Assembly: GCF_007655005.1 (NCBI RefSeq)
Contig: NZ_SZVW01000005.1
Location: 124,001 to 188,000, forward strand
Length of the DNA: 64,000 nt
Direction of reading: 5' to 3'
Source of the DNA: Streptomyces tibetensis
Lineage (GTDB): Bacteria > Actinomycetota > Actinomycetes > Streptomycetales > Streptomycetaceae
In this document: positions 20,445-29,941 of the stretch, piece by piece
Position numbering within the stretch: the stretch's first letter is position 1
Layout of the letters: each line of letters opens with the position of its first letter
Notes under the pieces: generated by a model
What the model saw: only the letters and a program-made list of their open reading frames with translations
Database searches by the model: none
Told to the model about the DNA's origin: nothing
Translations under genes and position numbers: made by a program

Positions 20445-23167
20445 CGCATGTCTCCCGCCCTGAGGTGAGTGATCGGTGTCCGGCGCCCCGCCCACCAGGC
20501 CTGGGCGACCGCCACCGCCCCCGCCAGCAGCACCGCGCCCGCGGCCGGCAGAGCCAGCGACCACACGTCGGCCCGCAGCACGGCATCCGGGGCCGTCACA
20601 CCGGAGATGCCGGCCAGGGCCAGCCGGTCCAGGTCGATGCCGGGGGAGAGCAGCCCCACCGTCGCCCAGCCGGCGGCCATGCCCCCGCCGGCCGCGAGCA
20701 GCGTCTGCGGCAACGCCTCCAGGCCGAGCAGGCGCCTGCCCTGGCGGGTCGTCATGCCCAGTGTGCGCAGCCGGGCCAGCAGGGCGGCCCGCTCCGGAGC
20801 GGACCGCAGCAGACCGAGCACCAGGGCGAGCACGGCGTAGCCCGCACCCGCGGCGACGGCCCAGACGTAGATCCGTTCGGCGCCCTCCTGCAGCGGCGAG
20901 TCGGACAGCGCCGCGCGTTCCTCGCTCCGCAGGGTCACGGCCAGGCCCGGATGGGCGCCGCGCACGGCCGCCCGCAGTGCCTTCCCGTCGAGCCCGGCGC
21001 CGGCCGCCAGCAGGACCGAAGGGCCGGGCGAGCCCTTCAGCCCCGCCGCGTCGACCAGCAGGAACTCCCCCTCGGGGACGGCCGGGGTGCGGGGCCGCAC
21101 CGCGGTGACCCGCACGGTCACGGGCCCGTAGTCGGTCACGATCCGGCGCGGCGACTTCCCCAGCCGCTCGGCGACGCTCGGGGAGGCGACCGCGTCCAGC
21201 ACCCCGCCCCGGGTCCGCAGGGCGTCCGCCGCGAAACCCCCGAGCCCCACGTGCCGGGCCAGTCCCGCGTACGAGTCCGGCTCGACCCCCACCAGGGGCA
21301 GCGACCCCGACTCGTCGGACGCGCGCTCCGAGGCGTACCCGATGCCCACGGCCGTCACTTCCCGGACCCCGGCCACCTCCCTCACCGCCCGCGCCAGTCC
21401 CGTCGGCAGTGCACTGCCGTCGGTGGCGACAGCCGCGTCCGCACCCGTCTTCAGCAGCGCTGCCCGGTCCCGGGCGACCGCCACGCCCGTCAGCACGGAC
21501 CCTCCGAACGCGGCCGTGGTCAGGGCCGTCAGCAGGGCGAGCAGCGGCAGCGTGGCGACCGCGGCCGGTGAACGGCCCGCCCGGGCCAGCGACAGGAACC
21601 CGACCACGCCGCGCAGCCGCCCGGCCGGGCCGGCCGCCCACCGCAGGGGCAGCGGATACAGCCGGACCAGGACCAGCGCCGTCACCAGCCCGACGAGCAC
21701 CGGAGCGGCGCTCACCAGCAGATCGCCCGGCTCGCCCGCACCGCGGCGGCGCAACGTCAGCACCGAGCCGGCGGCCAGCACCAGCACGGTCAGTTCGACG
21801 ACCGTGCGGCGCCCGCCGGGCCTGGCCCGGGCCAGATCGTCGCGCTCCCGGTGCGCCCGCGGCCTGCGGTGCGCCACGGCCGCGCGCACCGGCAGCGCCG
21901 CACAGGCGAGCAGCGCCACGGCGCCCGCCCCGAGGACGGCGGGCAGCAGCCGGGCCCCGTCCACGACGAGCACGGCCGGCAGCAGGCCGCAGGCCGCGGC
22001 GGGCAGCGCCGGCGCCGCGCACTCGGCCAGTAGCCGCCCGGTGATGCCCCGCAGGGAGCCGCCCCGGGCGCGCAGCAGGGCGAGTTCGGCGTCGCGGCGG
22101 GAGGCGGCCAGACCACCGCTCATGACCAGGACGACCGAAGCGACCGCGGCGATACCGAACACCGCCACGGCGACCACGGGGGCGATGGCGTCACGCGTCT
22201 GCGTGAAGGAACCGACGACCTGCTCCAGACCGGTGGACAGGTCCGCGAGCGGACCGGCGGCTCCGCGCATCCGCACCAGCCCGGGCCCGTTCTCCAGGGA
22301 CGCGATCGCCGCGACCAGCGCCGCGGTGTCCGTCCCGGTGAGCCGCCCCGTCGCGGGCGCGTACCGCCAGTACTTCTCCGGCTCTCCCTGCCCGCCGAGC
22401 AGCGCGGGTGCGGAACCGGGCGCCAGCAGGACGCCCGCCTCCCAGTAGAACTGCGGCGGACGGCCGCCGAAGGAGGCCAGGGCCGGTGTGCGCAGAACCG
22501 GCTCCGCCGACCAGTAACTGCGCTGCGGGTGCCGGGGCTGGAGGATGCCGGTGATCCGTACGGTCAGCGGCCCGTCGGGAAAACCGGCCAGGGTGAGCGA
22601 GGAGCCGGAGCGCAGCCGCAGCGTGCGGGCCGTCTCGGTGGTCACGGCGCCTTCCACCTCCCTGGCGCCCATGGACACCCGGCCGGCGGCGGGCAACCGG
22701 CCCTCCCGCACGGTGGCATGGCCGGCCAGTCCCGACTGGGTGGCCAGGGTGAAGCGGGGCGGCACCCCGTCGGGCCGCGGCAGCGACGCGTCCAGCGCCT
22801 CCAGACTCTTACCCGTCCGCACCCCGTACGCCGACTCGGCCGGGTCCGCCCGCAGCGGTGCGGGCAGCAGCGCACGGGCCTGGGCGTCGACCGCCGCGAG
22901 CGCCTCCGGCCGGACCTCGTTCGCACGGGCACGGTCCGGCCGTTCGAGACCGGGCTGCGGCGTCTTCAGTTCCAGCACGGTGGACTCGGGGGCGGCGACG
23001 GCGACGGCCTCGCGCAGCCCGTCCGTCTCGTACGCCTCGACGGCCCGGGGCAGGAGCGCCGCGAGGAACGCCGTGACCAGCACCAGCACACCGAAGGCGA
23101 CGGTGGACCCGGGCGCGGCCCGCAGCCGGGTCCGTACCCAGGGCGCGCCCTGCGCGTTGCGCGGCAT
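20441..23167 (-). CDS. FtsX-like ABC transporter permease (MacB type), 908 residues
   Basis: A large permease with an N-terminal membrane helix (GSTVAFGVLVLVTAFLAALLP), a long extracytoplasmic region, and repeated FtsX-type helix bundles (AVAVFGIAAVASVVLVMSGGL; AAGAGYAVLALVLGLLRSAPERAALLARLRTLGMT at the C-terminal side). The ARLRTLGMTTRQGRRLL loop is the typical cytoplasmic coupling segment that contacts the ATPase. It ends on the ATPase start codon and begins one base after the stop of the neighbouring permease, so the three genes form one unit. Substrate is not evident; such pairs export peptides, lipids or lipoproteins. Confidence 0.88.
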   Translation of the reverse strand: MPRNAQGAPWVRTRLRAAPGSTVAFGVLVLVTAFLAALLPRAVEAYETDGLREAVAVAAPESTVLELKTPQPGLERPDRARANEVRPEALAAVDAQARALLPAPLRADPAESAYGVRTGKSLEALDASLPRPDGVPPRFTLATQSGLAGHATVREGRLPAAGRVSMGAREVEGAVTTETARTLRLRSGSSLTLAGFPDGPLTVRITGILQPRHPQRSYWSAEPVLRTPALASFGGRPPQFYWEAGVLLAPGSAPALLGGQGEPEKYWRYAPATGRLTGTDTAALVAAIASLENGPGLVRMRGAAGPLADLSTGLEQVVGSFTQTRDAIAPVVAVAVFGIAAVASVVLVMSGGLAASRRDAELALLRARGGSLRGITGRLLAECAAPALPAAACGLLPAVLVVDGARLLPAVLGAGAVALLACAALPVRAAVAHRRPRAHRERDDLARARPGGRRTVVELTVLVLAAGSVLTLRRRGAGEPGDLLVSAAPVLVGLVTALVLVRLYPLPLRWAAGPAGRLRGVVGFLSLARAGRSPAAVATLPLLALLTALTTAAFGGSVLTGVAVARDRAALLKTGADAAVATDGSALPTGLARAVREVAGVREVTAVGIGYASERASDESGSLPLVGVEPDSYAGLARHVGLGGFAADALRTRGGVLDAVASPSVAERLGKSPRRIVTDYGPVTVRVTAVRPRTPAVPEGEFLLVDAAGLKGSPGPSVLLAAGAGLDGKALRAAVRGAHPGLAVTLRSEERAALSDSPLQEGAERIYVWAVAAGAGYAVLALVLGLLRSAPERAALLARLRTLGMTTRQGRRLLGLEALPQTLLAAGGGMAAGWATVGLLSPGIDLDRLALAGISGVTAPDAVLRADVWSLALPAAGAVLLAGAVAVAQAWWAGRRTPITHLRAGDMR

Positions 23168-23168
23168 G

Positions 23169-26100
23169 TCAGTCCTCCCCCTGGTGGCGCAGCGCGACCG
23201 CCGGGTCGGCGCGGCGCAACGCCGACACGACGGTGATCAGCAACAGCGGGGCGGCCACCCCCGCGAGGAGCAGGGCCACCCGGGCCTGCGGGAGTTCCAC
23301 GAGGACGGGCGGGACCGGCCGTGCCGCATCGGAGGTCAGTACGATCAGCGGCACCACGGCCCGCGTCAGGACGGCGCCGAGACCCAGCCCGGCGAGCAGC
23401 CCGGCGCCGATGAGCAGGCTCTGCTCCGTCGCGACCAGCCGGGCGAGGTCCCGGCGGGGCGTGCCCAGGGCGCGCAGCACCGCGAACTCCGCGGACCGCT
23501 CCCGCCGCGCACCCGCGGCGCTCACCGCGAAACCCCCGGCGGCCAGGGCCGCGGCGGCCACCGCCACCGCCGTCAGCGCCGAGCGCGGGCCCGCGCCCAG
23601 CGGGTCCCGCAGCAGCTCGGCAGCGGTCTCGTCCCGTACCAGCACCTGCTGGTCTTCGAGATCGGGGCGCGCCCGCAACGCGGCGGCGACCTCGGCGGCC
23701 TTGCCGGGCGCGGCGCTCACCCACCACTCGGTGGGCACGAGCGGCGCGGCGGCCCGCCGGTCCAGCACGGCGTCGACGGCCCGCAGGTCGAGCAGCAACG
23801 CCCCGCCCCCCACCGCCTCACCGTTCGGTCCGGCCGCGGTGGTCGGCAGCGCCTCCACCGCCCGGACGATCCGCACCCGCAGCTGCTCCCCGGACAGTGG
23901 TACGTCGATGGTGTCGCCCGGCCCGGCTCCCGCTGCCCGCAAAAAGTCCCGGGTGGCCACGGCGGCGAGCGTCCGCGGCGCCCCGGCCCCGACGGTGGCG
24001 ACACGGACGGAGTAGAGCGGGGGCGTGTTGACGCTCTCGTCGGGATCGGCGCCCGTGCCGTACGACACGGTCAGCGGCGCGCCGGCGGACACGGCGGGCC
24101 TCGTGGCCCCACGGGCCAGGACGGTGCCGTTCTCCGTCACGGTACGGCTGCCCCGCCAGCGCGTCGCGGCGGGCGCGGGGACGGCCCGCGCGGCACCGTC
24201 GGAACCGGTGGCGAGCAGTCGTTCGACGGTGAACCGGTGCTGTTCGGGGCGGCCGACGGGAGAGGTGTCATCGAGCTGAAACCCGGTCAGCCGAAGTGGC
24301 CCGGCCGGGGCGGCGCGGCGGCCGGACGCCGTCACGTCGAGGTCGAGCGCGACCCGGCGCACCCGCCCGTCCACCACAACCTCCCCGGCGCCCATCCGGT
24401 ACGCGATGCCGTACCGGTCCTCGACGACCACCGTGAGCTGCGGCGCACGGCCGGAGGGGGAGCGCCCCGTCCGGGCCCGCAGATCGGTGATCCGCACGTC
24501 GAGGCCGAGCCGCCGGGTGCCGTCGGGAAGCCGGACGGCCCGGTCCTCGTCCGGCGCGGGAGGAGCCAGTGACCGCAGCAGCCTCGCCGGGGGCTCACCG
24601 GCGAGGTCGCCGCGCATCAGCAGCCCGGCCCCGGCACGGGCGGTGTCCAGGGCGAGGACCGTCGCGTCCCGGTCGCCGGACAGGCTCAGAGAGGTGCGAT
24701 GCGCGGGAGCGGCGTCCCCGGCCCCGGGCAGCCCGGAGTAGAGACCGGTCTGCCCGGGACTGCCCGGACTCTGGTCGAGGACCCGGACCGAGGCACCCGT
24801 CCGGAAGTCGGCCTGGTCGTCCTGCGACCGGTCCCAGGACGCGCCGTGCCCGATGGCCAGCATCCCGGTCGCCACGGCGATGACCAGCAGCAACACCGGA
24901 CCCGCCCCACGCAGCGGACGCCGGCTGAACTGCCAGCCCGCCAGCGCCGCCGGCAGCCCCCGCCCGTGCGAGGAACGCCGCTCGGCCAGCCGGGCGGCCG
25001 GCGGCAGCAGACGCAGCGTCAGTACGGTGCCCGCCAGCAGCGCCAGCGCGGGCGCCGCGACCAGCAGCGGATCGATGCCCAGCCGGCCCGCCCGGTCGAA
25101 ACTGAGCACCCCGCCGCCGGTCGTGTCGGTCTGCCGTTGCAGCTGCCAGTACGCCACGGCCGCGATCAGCAGCAGCCCCGCATCGGCTCCGGCGCGCAGG
25201 GGCGCGGCCGTCGTGGCGGCACGCAGCCGGCGCAGCCGCACCGGCGTGCCGGCCGTCGCCGCCAGCGCGGGCGCCACAACCGCCACCGCGCACCCCAGCG
25301 CCACGCCGGCCGCCACCAGCCAGACCCGTCCCGACGGGGCGGTGTCCAGCCGCAGCCCGATCCGGTCGAGCGAGGACGAGCGGGCCAGCAGCCGGGTCAG
25401 CGGGCCGGACAGCAGGGCGGCACAGACCGCGGCCGGCACCGCCAGCAGCAGCGCCTCCAGCGCGGCGAGCCCCGCGATCCGGCCACGCGAGCCGCCCCGG
25501 GCGCGCAGCAGTTCGGTCTCTCCCGCGCGCTCACCGTCGAGCAGCCGGGCCACCAGCAGCAGCGCGTACCCGGCCAGCAGGACCAGCTGCACGGAGACGA
25601 TCGCCAGGGTGGACCGGGACACCAGCAGGGTCCGTTCGGTCCGCTCCAGAACCTCCGGCAGTCCGTTGCGCACGCTCGCGGCGCCCCCGAGCGCCGGGCT
25701 CACGCGCAGCGCCCCGGCCGCGCGCAGGGCGTCCGCGCGGAGCGCGCCGATGTCGCCGGTGGTGAGGGTGCGGTAGTCGGCCGTCGCCACCCAGCCGGTG
25801 GTGTCCGCGGAGGCACGGCCGGAGGCGAGCACCGACGCCTCGGCCAGCAGCGGCCCGTAGGTGGTGAAGGCCAGGGTGCGCACGCCCCGCCCGCCCACCG
25901 TGTCCGCCTGCCAGTAGGGATCGGTGCCGTCGGCCGCCCGGTACACCCCGGTCACCCGCACCCTCAGCGGTGCGCCGCCCAGCCGGTCGGTGAGCTTCAG
26001 ACGTGCCCCGGGCCGCAGCTTCAGCCGGTCGGCCGCCGCCTCGGGCAGGGCGACGGGCACGGTGGATCCCCGGCCCGCCGGCGCCGGGCCGGGCAGAGCC

Positions 26101-26504
26101 CCCGAGACCAGCCGGATCCGGGACCGGTCCAGAGCGGCGAGATGCGTCAGGTCGGGCTGCCCGGCCCGGGCGTCCGCGTCCCGCAGGGACCGGGGCAGCG
26201 CGTACGGCCCGGACCGCTCCAGCCTCCGCACGGTCACCGGCAGCCCGCCGAAGACCTCCCGCGCCCCGCGCACCACCGCCCGGTGCGCCGCGTCCCGCCG
26301 CTCCCGGGGCACGTCCGCCTCGACGAAGAGGGAGGCGGAGAGCGCGGACCTGCCGGCCAGCGTGCCCCGCAGCGCCGCGTCCCCGACGGAGCCGGAGAAG
26401 GCCGTGAGGGCGGCGAGCACCGAGGTGGTCAGCAGGACGGCGAGCAGGGCGGCCGTGAGCAGCAGCCGATGCGCGCGCAGGCGCAGCAGCAGTAAGCCCG
26501 TCAC
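23169..26504 (-). CDS. FtsX-like ABC transporter permease (MacB type), 1111 residues
   Basis: The start is taken at the GTG at 26504, preceded by GGGGGAAGAG; a start at 26579 would add 25 residues without a ribosome site. An N-terminal helix (LLLTAALLAVLLTTSVLAALTAF) is followed by a large extracytoplasmic domain, then an FtsX bundle with the coupling segment ELLRARGGSRGRIAGLAALEALLL, a second extracytoplasmic domain, and a last bundle with EFAVLRALGTPRRDLARLVATEQ. This double FtsX layout is usual for actinobacterial members. It is the first gene of the minus-strand transporter operon and reads divergently from a second ATPase gene, 137 bp away. Confidence 0.87.
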   Translation of the reverse strand: MTGLLLLRLRAHRLLLTAALLAVLLTTSVLAALTAFSGSVGDAALRGTLAGRSALSASLFVEADVPRERRDAAHRAVVRGAREVFGGLPVTVRRLERSGPYALPRSLRDADARAGQPDLTHLAALDRSRIRLVSGALPGPAPAGRGSTVPVALPEAAADRLKLRPGARLKLTDRLGGAPLRVRVTGVYRAADGTDPYWQADTVGGRGVRTLAFTTYGPLLAEASVLASGRASADTTGWVATADYRTLTTGDIGALRADALRAAGALRVSPALGGAASVRNGLPEVLERTERTLLVSRSTLAIVSVQLVLLAGYALLLVARLLDGERAGETELLRARGGSRGRIAGLAALEALLLAVPAAVCAALLSGPLTRLLARSSSLDRIGLRLDTAPSGRVWLVAAGVALGCAVAVVAPALAATAGTPVRLRRLRAATTAAPLRAGADAGLLLIAAVAYWQLQRQTDTTGGGVLSFDRAGRLGIDPLLVAAPALALLAGTVLTLRLLPPAARLAERRSSHGRGLPAALAGWQFSRRPLRGAGPVLLLVIAVATGMLAIGHGASWDRSQDDQADFRTGASVRVLDQSPGSPGQTGLYSGLPGAGDAAPAHRTSLSLSGDRDATVLALDTARAGAGLLMRGDLAGEPPARLLRSLAPPAPDEDRAVRLPDGTRRLGLDVRITDLRARTGRSPSGRAPQLTVVVEDRYGIAYRMGAGEVVVDGRVRRVALDLDVTASGRRAAPAGPLRLTGFQLDDTSPVGRPEQHRFTVERLLATGSDGAARAVPAPAATRWRGSRTVTENGTVLARGATRPAVSAGAPLTVSYGTGADPDESVNTPPLYSVRVATVGAGAPRTLAAVATRDFLRAAGAGPGDTIDVPLSGEQLRVRIVRAVEALPTTAAGPNGEAVGGGALLLDLRAVDAVLDRRAAAPLVPTEWWVSAAPGKAAEVAAALRARPDLEDQQVLVRDETAAELLRDPLGAGPRSALTAVAVAAAALAAGGFAVSAAGARRERSAEFAVLRALGTPRRDLARLVATEQSLLIGAGLLAGLGLGAVLTRAVVPLIVLTSDAARPVPPVLVELPQARVALLLAGVAAPLLLITVVSALRRADPAVALRHQGED

Positions 26505-26605
26505 TCTTCCCCCACCGATGCGCGAGCCGCTTTTCCCCCAACCCGGCATGCATATCACGGAGTTACCGGCCCGGCACATGAGTTCGAAGCCGCGTTGTCC
26601 GGCCC

Positions 26606-26633
26606 TTGACCGTCCGGACCCGTTCCGTATGGG
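26606..26633 (+). promoter_or_regulatory. Candidate promoter of the divergent ABC ATPase gene
   Basis: TTGACC (26606-26611) and TATGGG (26628-26633) are separated by 16 bp, close to the sigma-70/HrdB pattern. The predicted start of transcription is at about 26640, next to the ATG at 26642, so the message is probably leaderless. Confidence 0.5.
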
Positions 26634-26641
26634 ATGCGGTG

Positions 26642-27373
26642 ATGACCGAGAACAGCAGCCCCGGGTCCGGTGCCGCCCTCGCCGACGACACGGCCGGGGA
26701 ACCGATGCTGCGGGTGGCGGACCTGCACCACTCCTACGGCACCGGGGCCGCGGCGGTACACGCGCTGCGCGGGGCCTCCTTCGCCGCCCGGCGCGGTGAA
26801 CTGGTCGCCCTCAAAGGCCGCTCGGGCTCCGGAAAGTCGACGCTGCTCCATCTGATCGGCGGTCTCGACACCCCGCAGCGCGGCCGGGTCGTCGTGGGCG
26901 GCACCGACCTGTCGGCGCTCGGCGAGAGCGAGCTGCTGGAACTGCGCCGGGACCGGATCGGTTTCGTCTTCCAGTCCTTCGGGCTCATCCCCATCCTCAC
27001 CGCCGCCGAGAACGTGGGCGTGCCGCTGCGGCTGCGCCGGACCGAGCCGCGGGAACGGGAGGAGCGGGTGGCGATGCTGCTGGCCCTGGTGGGACTGGCC
27101 GGACACGAGGCACAACGGCCCGCCGAGCTCTCCGGCGGACAGCAGCAGCGGGTCGCCATCGCCCGGGCCCTCGCCAACCGCCCGGCCCTGCTGCTCGCCG
27201 ACGAGCCGACCGGCCAGCTCGACGCGGCCACCGGCCTGGCGGTGATGGAGCTGCTGCGCGCCGTGGTCCGCAGCGAGGGCGTCACGGCGCTCGTCGCCAC
27301 CCACGACCCGCAACTCCTCGGCCTGGCCGACCGGGTGCTGGAACTGAGCGACGGAGTGGTCGTCGAGAGCTGA
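26642..27373 (+). CDS. ABC transporter ATPase (LolD/MacB type)
   Basis: 243 residues from the ATG at 26642. Walker A GRSGSGKST (59-67), Q-loop VFQSFGLIPILTAAENV, signature LSGGQQQRVAIARAL, Walker B PALLLADEPTGQLD and switch His in VATHDPQ are all intact. The domain is a plain LolD/MacB-type ATPase without the C-terminal extension of the minus-strand paralogue. It is transcribed away from the permease genes, so the system has two ATPases for two permeases; they could form a mixed complex or serve alternative states. Confidence 0.92.
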   Translation: MTENSSPGSGAALADDTAGEPMLRVADLHHSYGTGAAAVHALRGASFAARRGELVALKGRSGSGKSTLLHLIGGLDTPQRGRVVVGGTDLSALGESELLELRRDRIGFVFQSFGLIPILTAAENVGVPLRLRRTEPREREERVAMLLALVGLAGHEAQRPAELSGGQQQRVAIARALANRPALLLADEPTGQLDAATGLAVMELLRAVVRSEGVTALVATHDPQLLGLADRVLELSDGVVVES

Positions 27374-27386
27374 GAGGATGCGGCCC

Positions 27387-28121
27387 ATGGTCGCGATCAG
27401 TCTGAGCAAGGTGCAGGAGACCGCTCCCGCGCTGGTGAACCTCTACAAGAGCGCCGGGGTGTCCCTCGTGAAGCACGGGCTGGACGGGCTGCGGGCCGCG
27501 GTCTACCTCGTGGTCGACTACTCCGGCTCGATGAAGCCGTACTACAAGGACGGCAGTGTGCAGGCGCTGGCCGACCGGGTGCTCGGGCTGTCGGCGCACC
27601 TGGACGACGACGGCAGCGTGCCGGTCGTGTTCTTCTCCACCGATGTCGACGCCGAGACCGAGATCGCCCTGGCTGGCCACCAGGGGCGGATCGAGCGGAT
27701 CGTGGCCGGGCTCGGGCACATGGGGAAGACCAGCTATCACCTGGCGATGGACGCCGTGATCGACCACTACCTCGACAGCGGCTCGACGGAGCCCGCCCTG
27801 GTGGTGTTCCAGACCGACGGCGGGCCCATCAACAAGCTCGCCGCGGAACGCTACCTGTGCAAGGCGGCGAAGCTGCCGCTGTTCTGGCAGTTCATCGGGT
27901 TCGGCGACCCGGGCAGCAAGCAGTTCGACTTCCTGCGCAAGCTGGACGAGCTGGCCGTGCCGGGCAAGCGGGTCGTCGACAACGCCGGGTTCTTCCACGC
28001 GGGGCAGGACCCGCGGAAGGTCCCGGACGCCGAGCTGTACGACCGGCTGGTGAGCGAGTTCCCGAAATGGCTCATGGCCGCACGGGCACAGGGGATCGTC
28101 CACGACCCCGGCGGTCGCTGA
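27387..28121 (+). CDS. VWA-domain protein (TerY/TerF-like)
   Basis: 244 residues from the ATG at 27387; GAGAGG at 27372-27377 suits this start better than the ATG at 27378. The start lies 13 bases after the ATPase stop. A von Willebrand A domain has a complete MIDAS: DYSGSM (residues 44-49), the Thr in GKTSYH, and the Asp in FQTDGGP. The WQFIGFGD and NAGFF segments are typical of stress-related VWA proteins of the tellurite-resistance group. No signal peptide is seen, so it is cytoplasmic. No other ter genes lie in the window, so a role in tellurite resistance is not supported here. Confidence 0.87.
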   Translation: MVAISLSKVQETAPALVNLYKSAGVSLVKHGLDGLRAAVYLVVDYSGSMKPYYKDGSVQALADRVLGLSAHLDDDGSVPVVFFSTDVDAETEIALAGHQGRIERIVAGLGHMGKTSYHLAMDAVIDHYLDSGSTEPALVVFQTDGGPINKLAAERYLCKAAKLPLFWQFIGFGDPGSKQFDFLRKLDELAVPGKRVVDNAGFFHAGQDPRKVPDAELYDRLVSEFPKWLMAARAQGIVHDPGGR

Positions 28122-28231
28122 CCGGCGCTCGCCCCTCTGGCCCAACCGCCCCGCCCCTTGGCCCACGCCCCGTTTGCACGGCCGCGACGCCGTGCCACGC
28201 TGGGAAGGATCCCACGGGGAGGCGACGACGT

Positions 28232-29884
28232 ATGGGCGACGACGGCGCACGACGGGTGTACGGGACGGATTCCGCTCGCAGGCCTCCGGTCGGCAAGGGC
28301 GAGAAGCTCGCCGACTGGGCCGACGGACGGCTCGGGCTCTTCGCCCTGGCCAAGGCCAACATGCGCAAGGTCTTCCCGGACCACTGGTCCTTCATGCTGG
28401 GCGAGGTCACCCTCTACAGCTTCGTCGTACTGATCCTCACCGGCGTCTACCTCACCCTGTTCTTCGAGCCCAGCATGCAGGAGGTCGCCTACAACGGCTC
28501 CTACACGGAGCTCAACGGCGTCCTCATGAGCAAGGCGTTCGAGTCCACGCTGGACATCAGCTTCGACGTGCGCGGCGGGCTGCTGATCCGGCAGATCCAC
28601 CACTGGGCGGCGCTGGTCTTCATCACCGGCATGCTGGTGCACATGATGCGGGTGTTCTTCACCGGAGCCTTCCGCAAGCCGCGCGAACTGAACTGGCTCT
28701 TCGGCTGGACCCTGCTGATGCTCGGCATCATCACCGGCCTGACCGGCTACTCCCTCCCCGACGACCTGCTGTCCGGCACCGGCATCCGCTTCGCACAGGG
28801 CGCGATCCTGTCGATCCCGATCGTCGGGACGTACCTGTCGTTCTTCCTGTTCGGCGGGGAGTTCCCGGGCGAGGACATCATCTCCCGGCTCTATCCCGTC
28901 CACATCCTGCTGCTGCCCGGGATCATGCTGGGCCTGGTCACCGCCCATCTGATCCTGGTCTTCTACCACAAGCACACCCAGTTCCCCGGCCCCGGACGCA
29001 AGGAACGCTCGGTCGTCGGGATGCCCTTCCTGCCGGTCTACATGGCCAAGGCCGGCGGCTTCTTCTTCCTCGTCTTCGGCGTGCTGACGGTGATGGGCGC
29101 CATCGCCCAGATCAACCCCGTGTGGGCGTTCGGCCCCTACCGCCCCGACCTGGTCACCACCGGCGCCCAGCCCGACTGGTACCTCGGCTTCTCCGAGGGC
29201 CTGATCCGGGTGATGCCGGGATGGGAGATCAACCTCTGGGGGCACACCCTCGTCCTCGGCGTGTTCATCCCCTTCTCGCTCTTCCCGCTGATCCTGTTCG
29301 CCCTCGGCCTCTACCCCTTCCTCGAGGCGTGGATCACCGGCGACAAACGCGAGCACCACATCCTGGACCGGCCGCGCAACGCGCCCGTGCGCACCGGCCT
29401 CGGCGTGGCCTGGCTGACGCTGTACGCGGTGCTGCTGATCGGCGGCGGCAACGACATCGTCGCCACCCATCTGCACCTGTCCATCAACGTGATCACCTGG
29501 TGCGTGCGGATCGGGGTCTTCGTGCTGCCGGTCGCCGCCTTCATCGTCACGAAGAAGATCTGCATGGGCCTGCAGCGCCGCGACCGCGCCAAGGTGCTGC
29601 ACGGCAGGGAGACCGGCACCGTCAAGCGGCTGCCGACCGGCGAGTACATCGAGGTCCACGAGCCCCTCACCCAGGGCGAGCTGTTCACGCTCACCCAGCA
29701 CGAGCAGAACCCGCCCTACGAGATCGGGCGCGAGGTCGACGCCGGGGGAGTCCGCCGCAGGGTCAAGCGGTCCGAGCGGCTGCGAGCCCGGCTCGCCAAG
29801 GCCATGTACGGCCCCGACGCACGGATCGAGAAGCCGACCGTGGAGCAGTACCGGGAGATCACCAGCGGCGACCACCCGCACTGA
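28232..29884 (+). CDS. Stand-alone cytochrome bc complex cytochrome b subunit (QcrB type)
   Basis: 550 residues from the ATG at 28232, behind GGGGAGG (28216-28222). A possible promoter is TTGCAC (28174) with CACGCT (28196). It is a full QcrB: eight or more membrane helices, haem-ligand histidines in RQIHHWAALVFITGMLVHMMR and in YPVHILLLPGIMLGLVTAHLILVFYHKH, and quinol-site PDWYLGF (the PEWY motif). The C-terminal extension of about 120 residues is typical of actinobacteria. Normally qcrB follows qcrC and qcrA; neither is here, so this is an extra copy that must work with another bc complex or with an unknown partner. Confidence 0.93.
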   Translation: MGDDGARRVYGTDSARRPPVGKGEKLADWADGRLGLFALAKANMRKVFPDHWSFMLGEVTLYSFVVLILTGVYLTLFFEPSMQEVAYNGSYTELNGVLMSKAFESTLDISFDVRGGLLIRQIHHWAALVFITGMLVHMMRVFFTGAFRKPRELNWLFGWTLLMLGIITGLTGYSLPDDLLSGTGIRFAQGAILSIPIVGTYLSFFLFGGEFPGEDIISRLYPVHILLLPGIMLGLVTAHLILVFYHKHTQFPGPGRKERSVVGMPFLPVYMAKAGGFFFLVFGVLTVMGAIAQINPVWAFGPYRPDLVTTGAQPDWYLGFSEGLIRVMPGWEINLWGHTLVLGVFIPFSLFPLILFALGLYPFLEAWITGDKREHHILDRPRNAPVRTGLGVAWLTLYAVLLIGGGNDIVATHLHLSINVITWCVRIGVFVLPVAAFIVTKKICMGLQRRDRAKVLHGRETGTVKRLPTGEYIEVHEPLTQGELFTLTQHEQNPPYEIGREVDAGGVRRRVKRSERLRARLAKAMYGPDARIEKPTVEQYREITSGDHPH

Positions 29885-29941
29885 GGACGGCCGAGCCCCG
29901 ACGCCGAAAGCGCAACTCCCGGCCCGCTCCGCCCACGCCCC

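Noticed and set aside
27387..28121. Tellurite-resistance operon
   Set aside because: Only a VWA protein is present; no TerB, TerC, TerD or TerZ-type genes lie around it.
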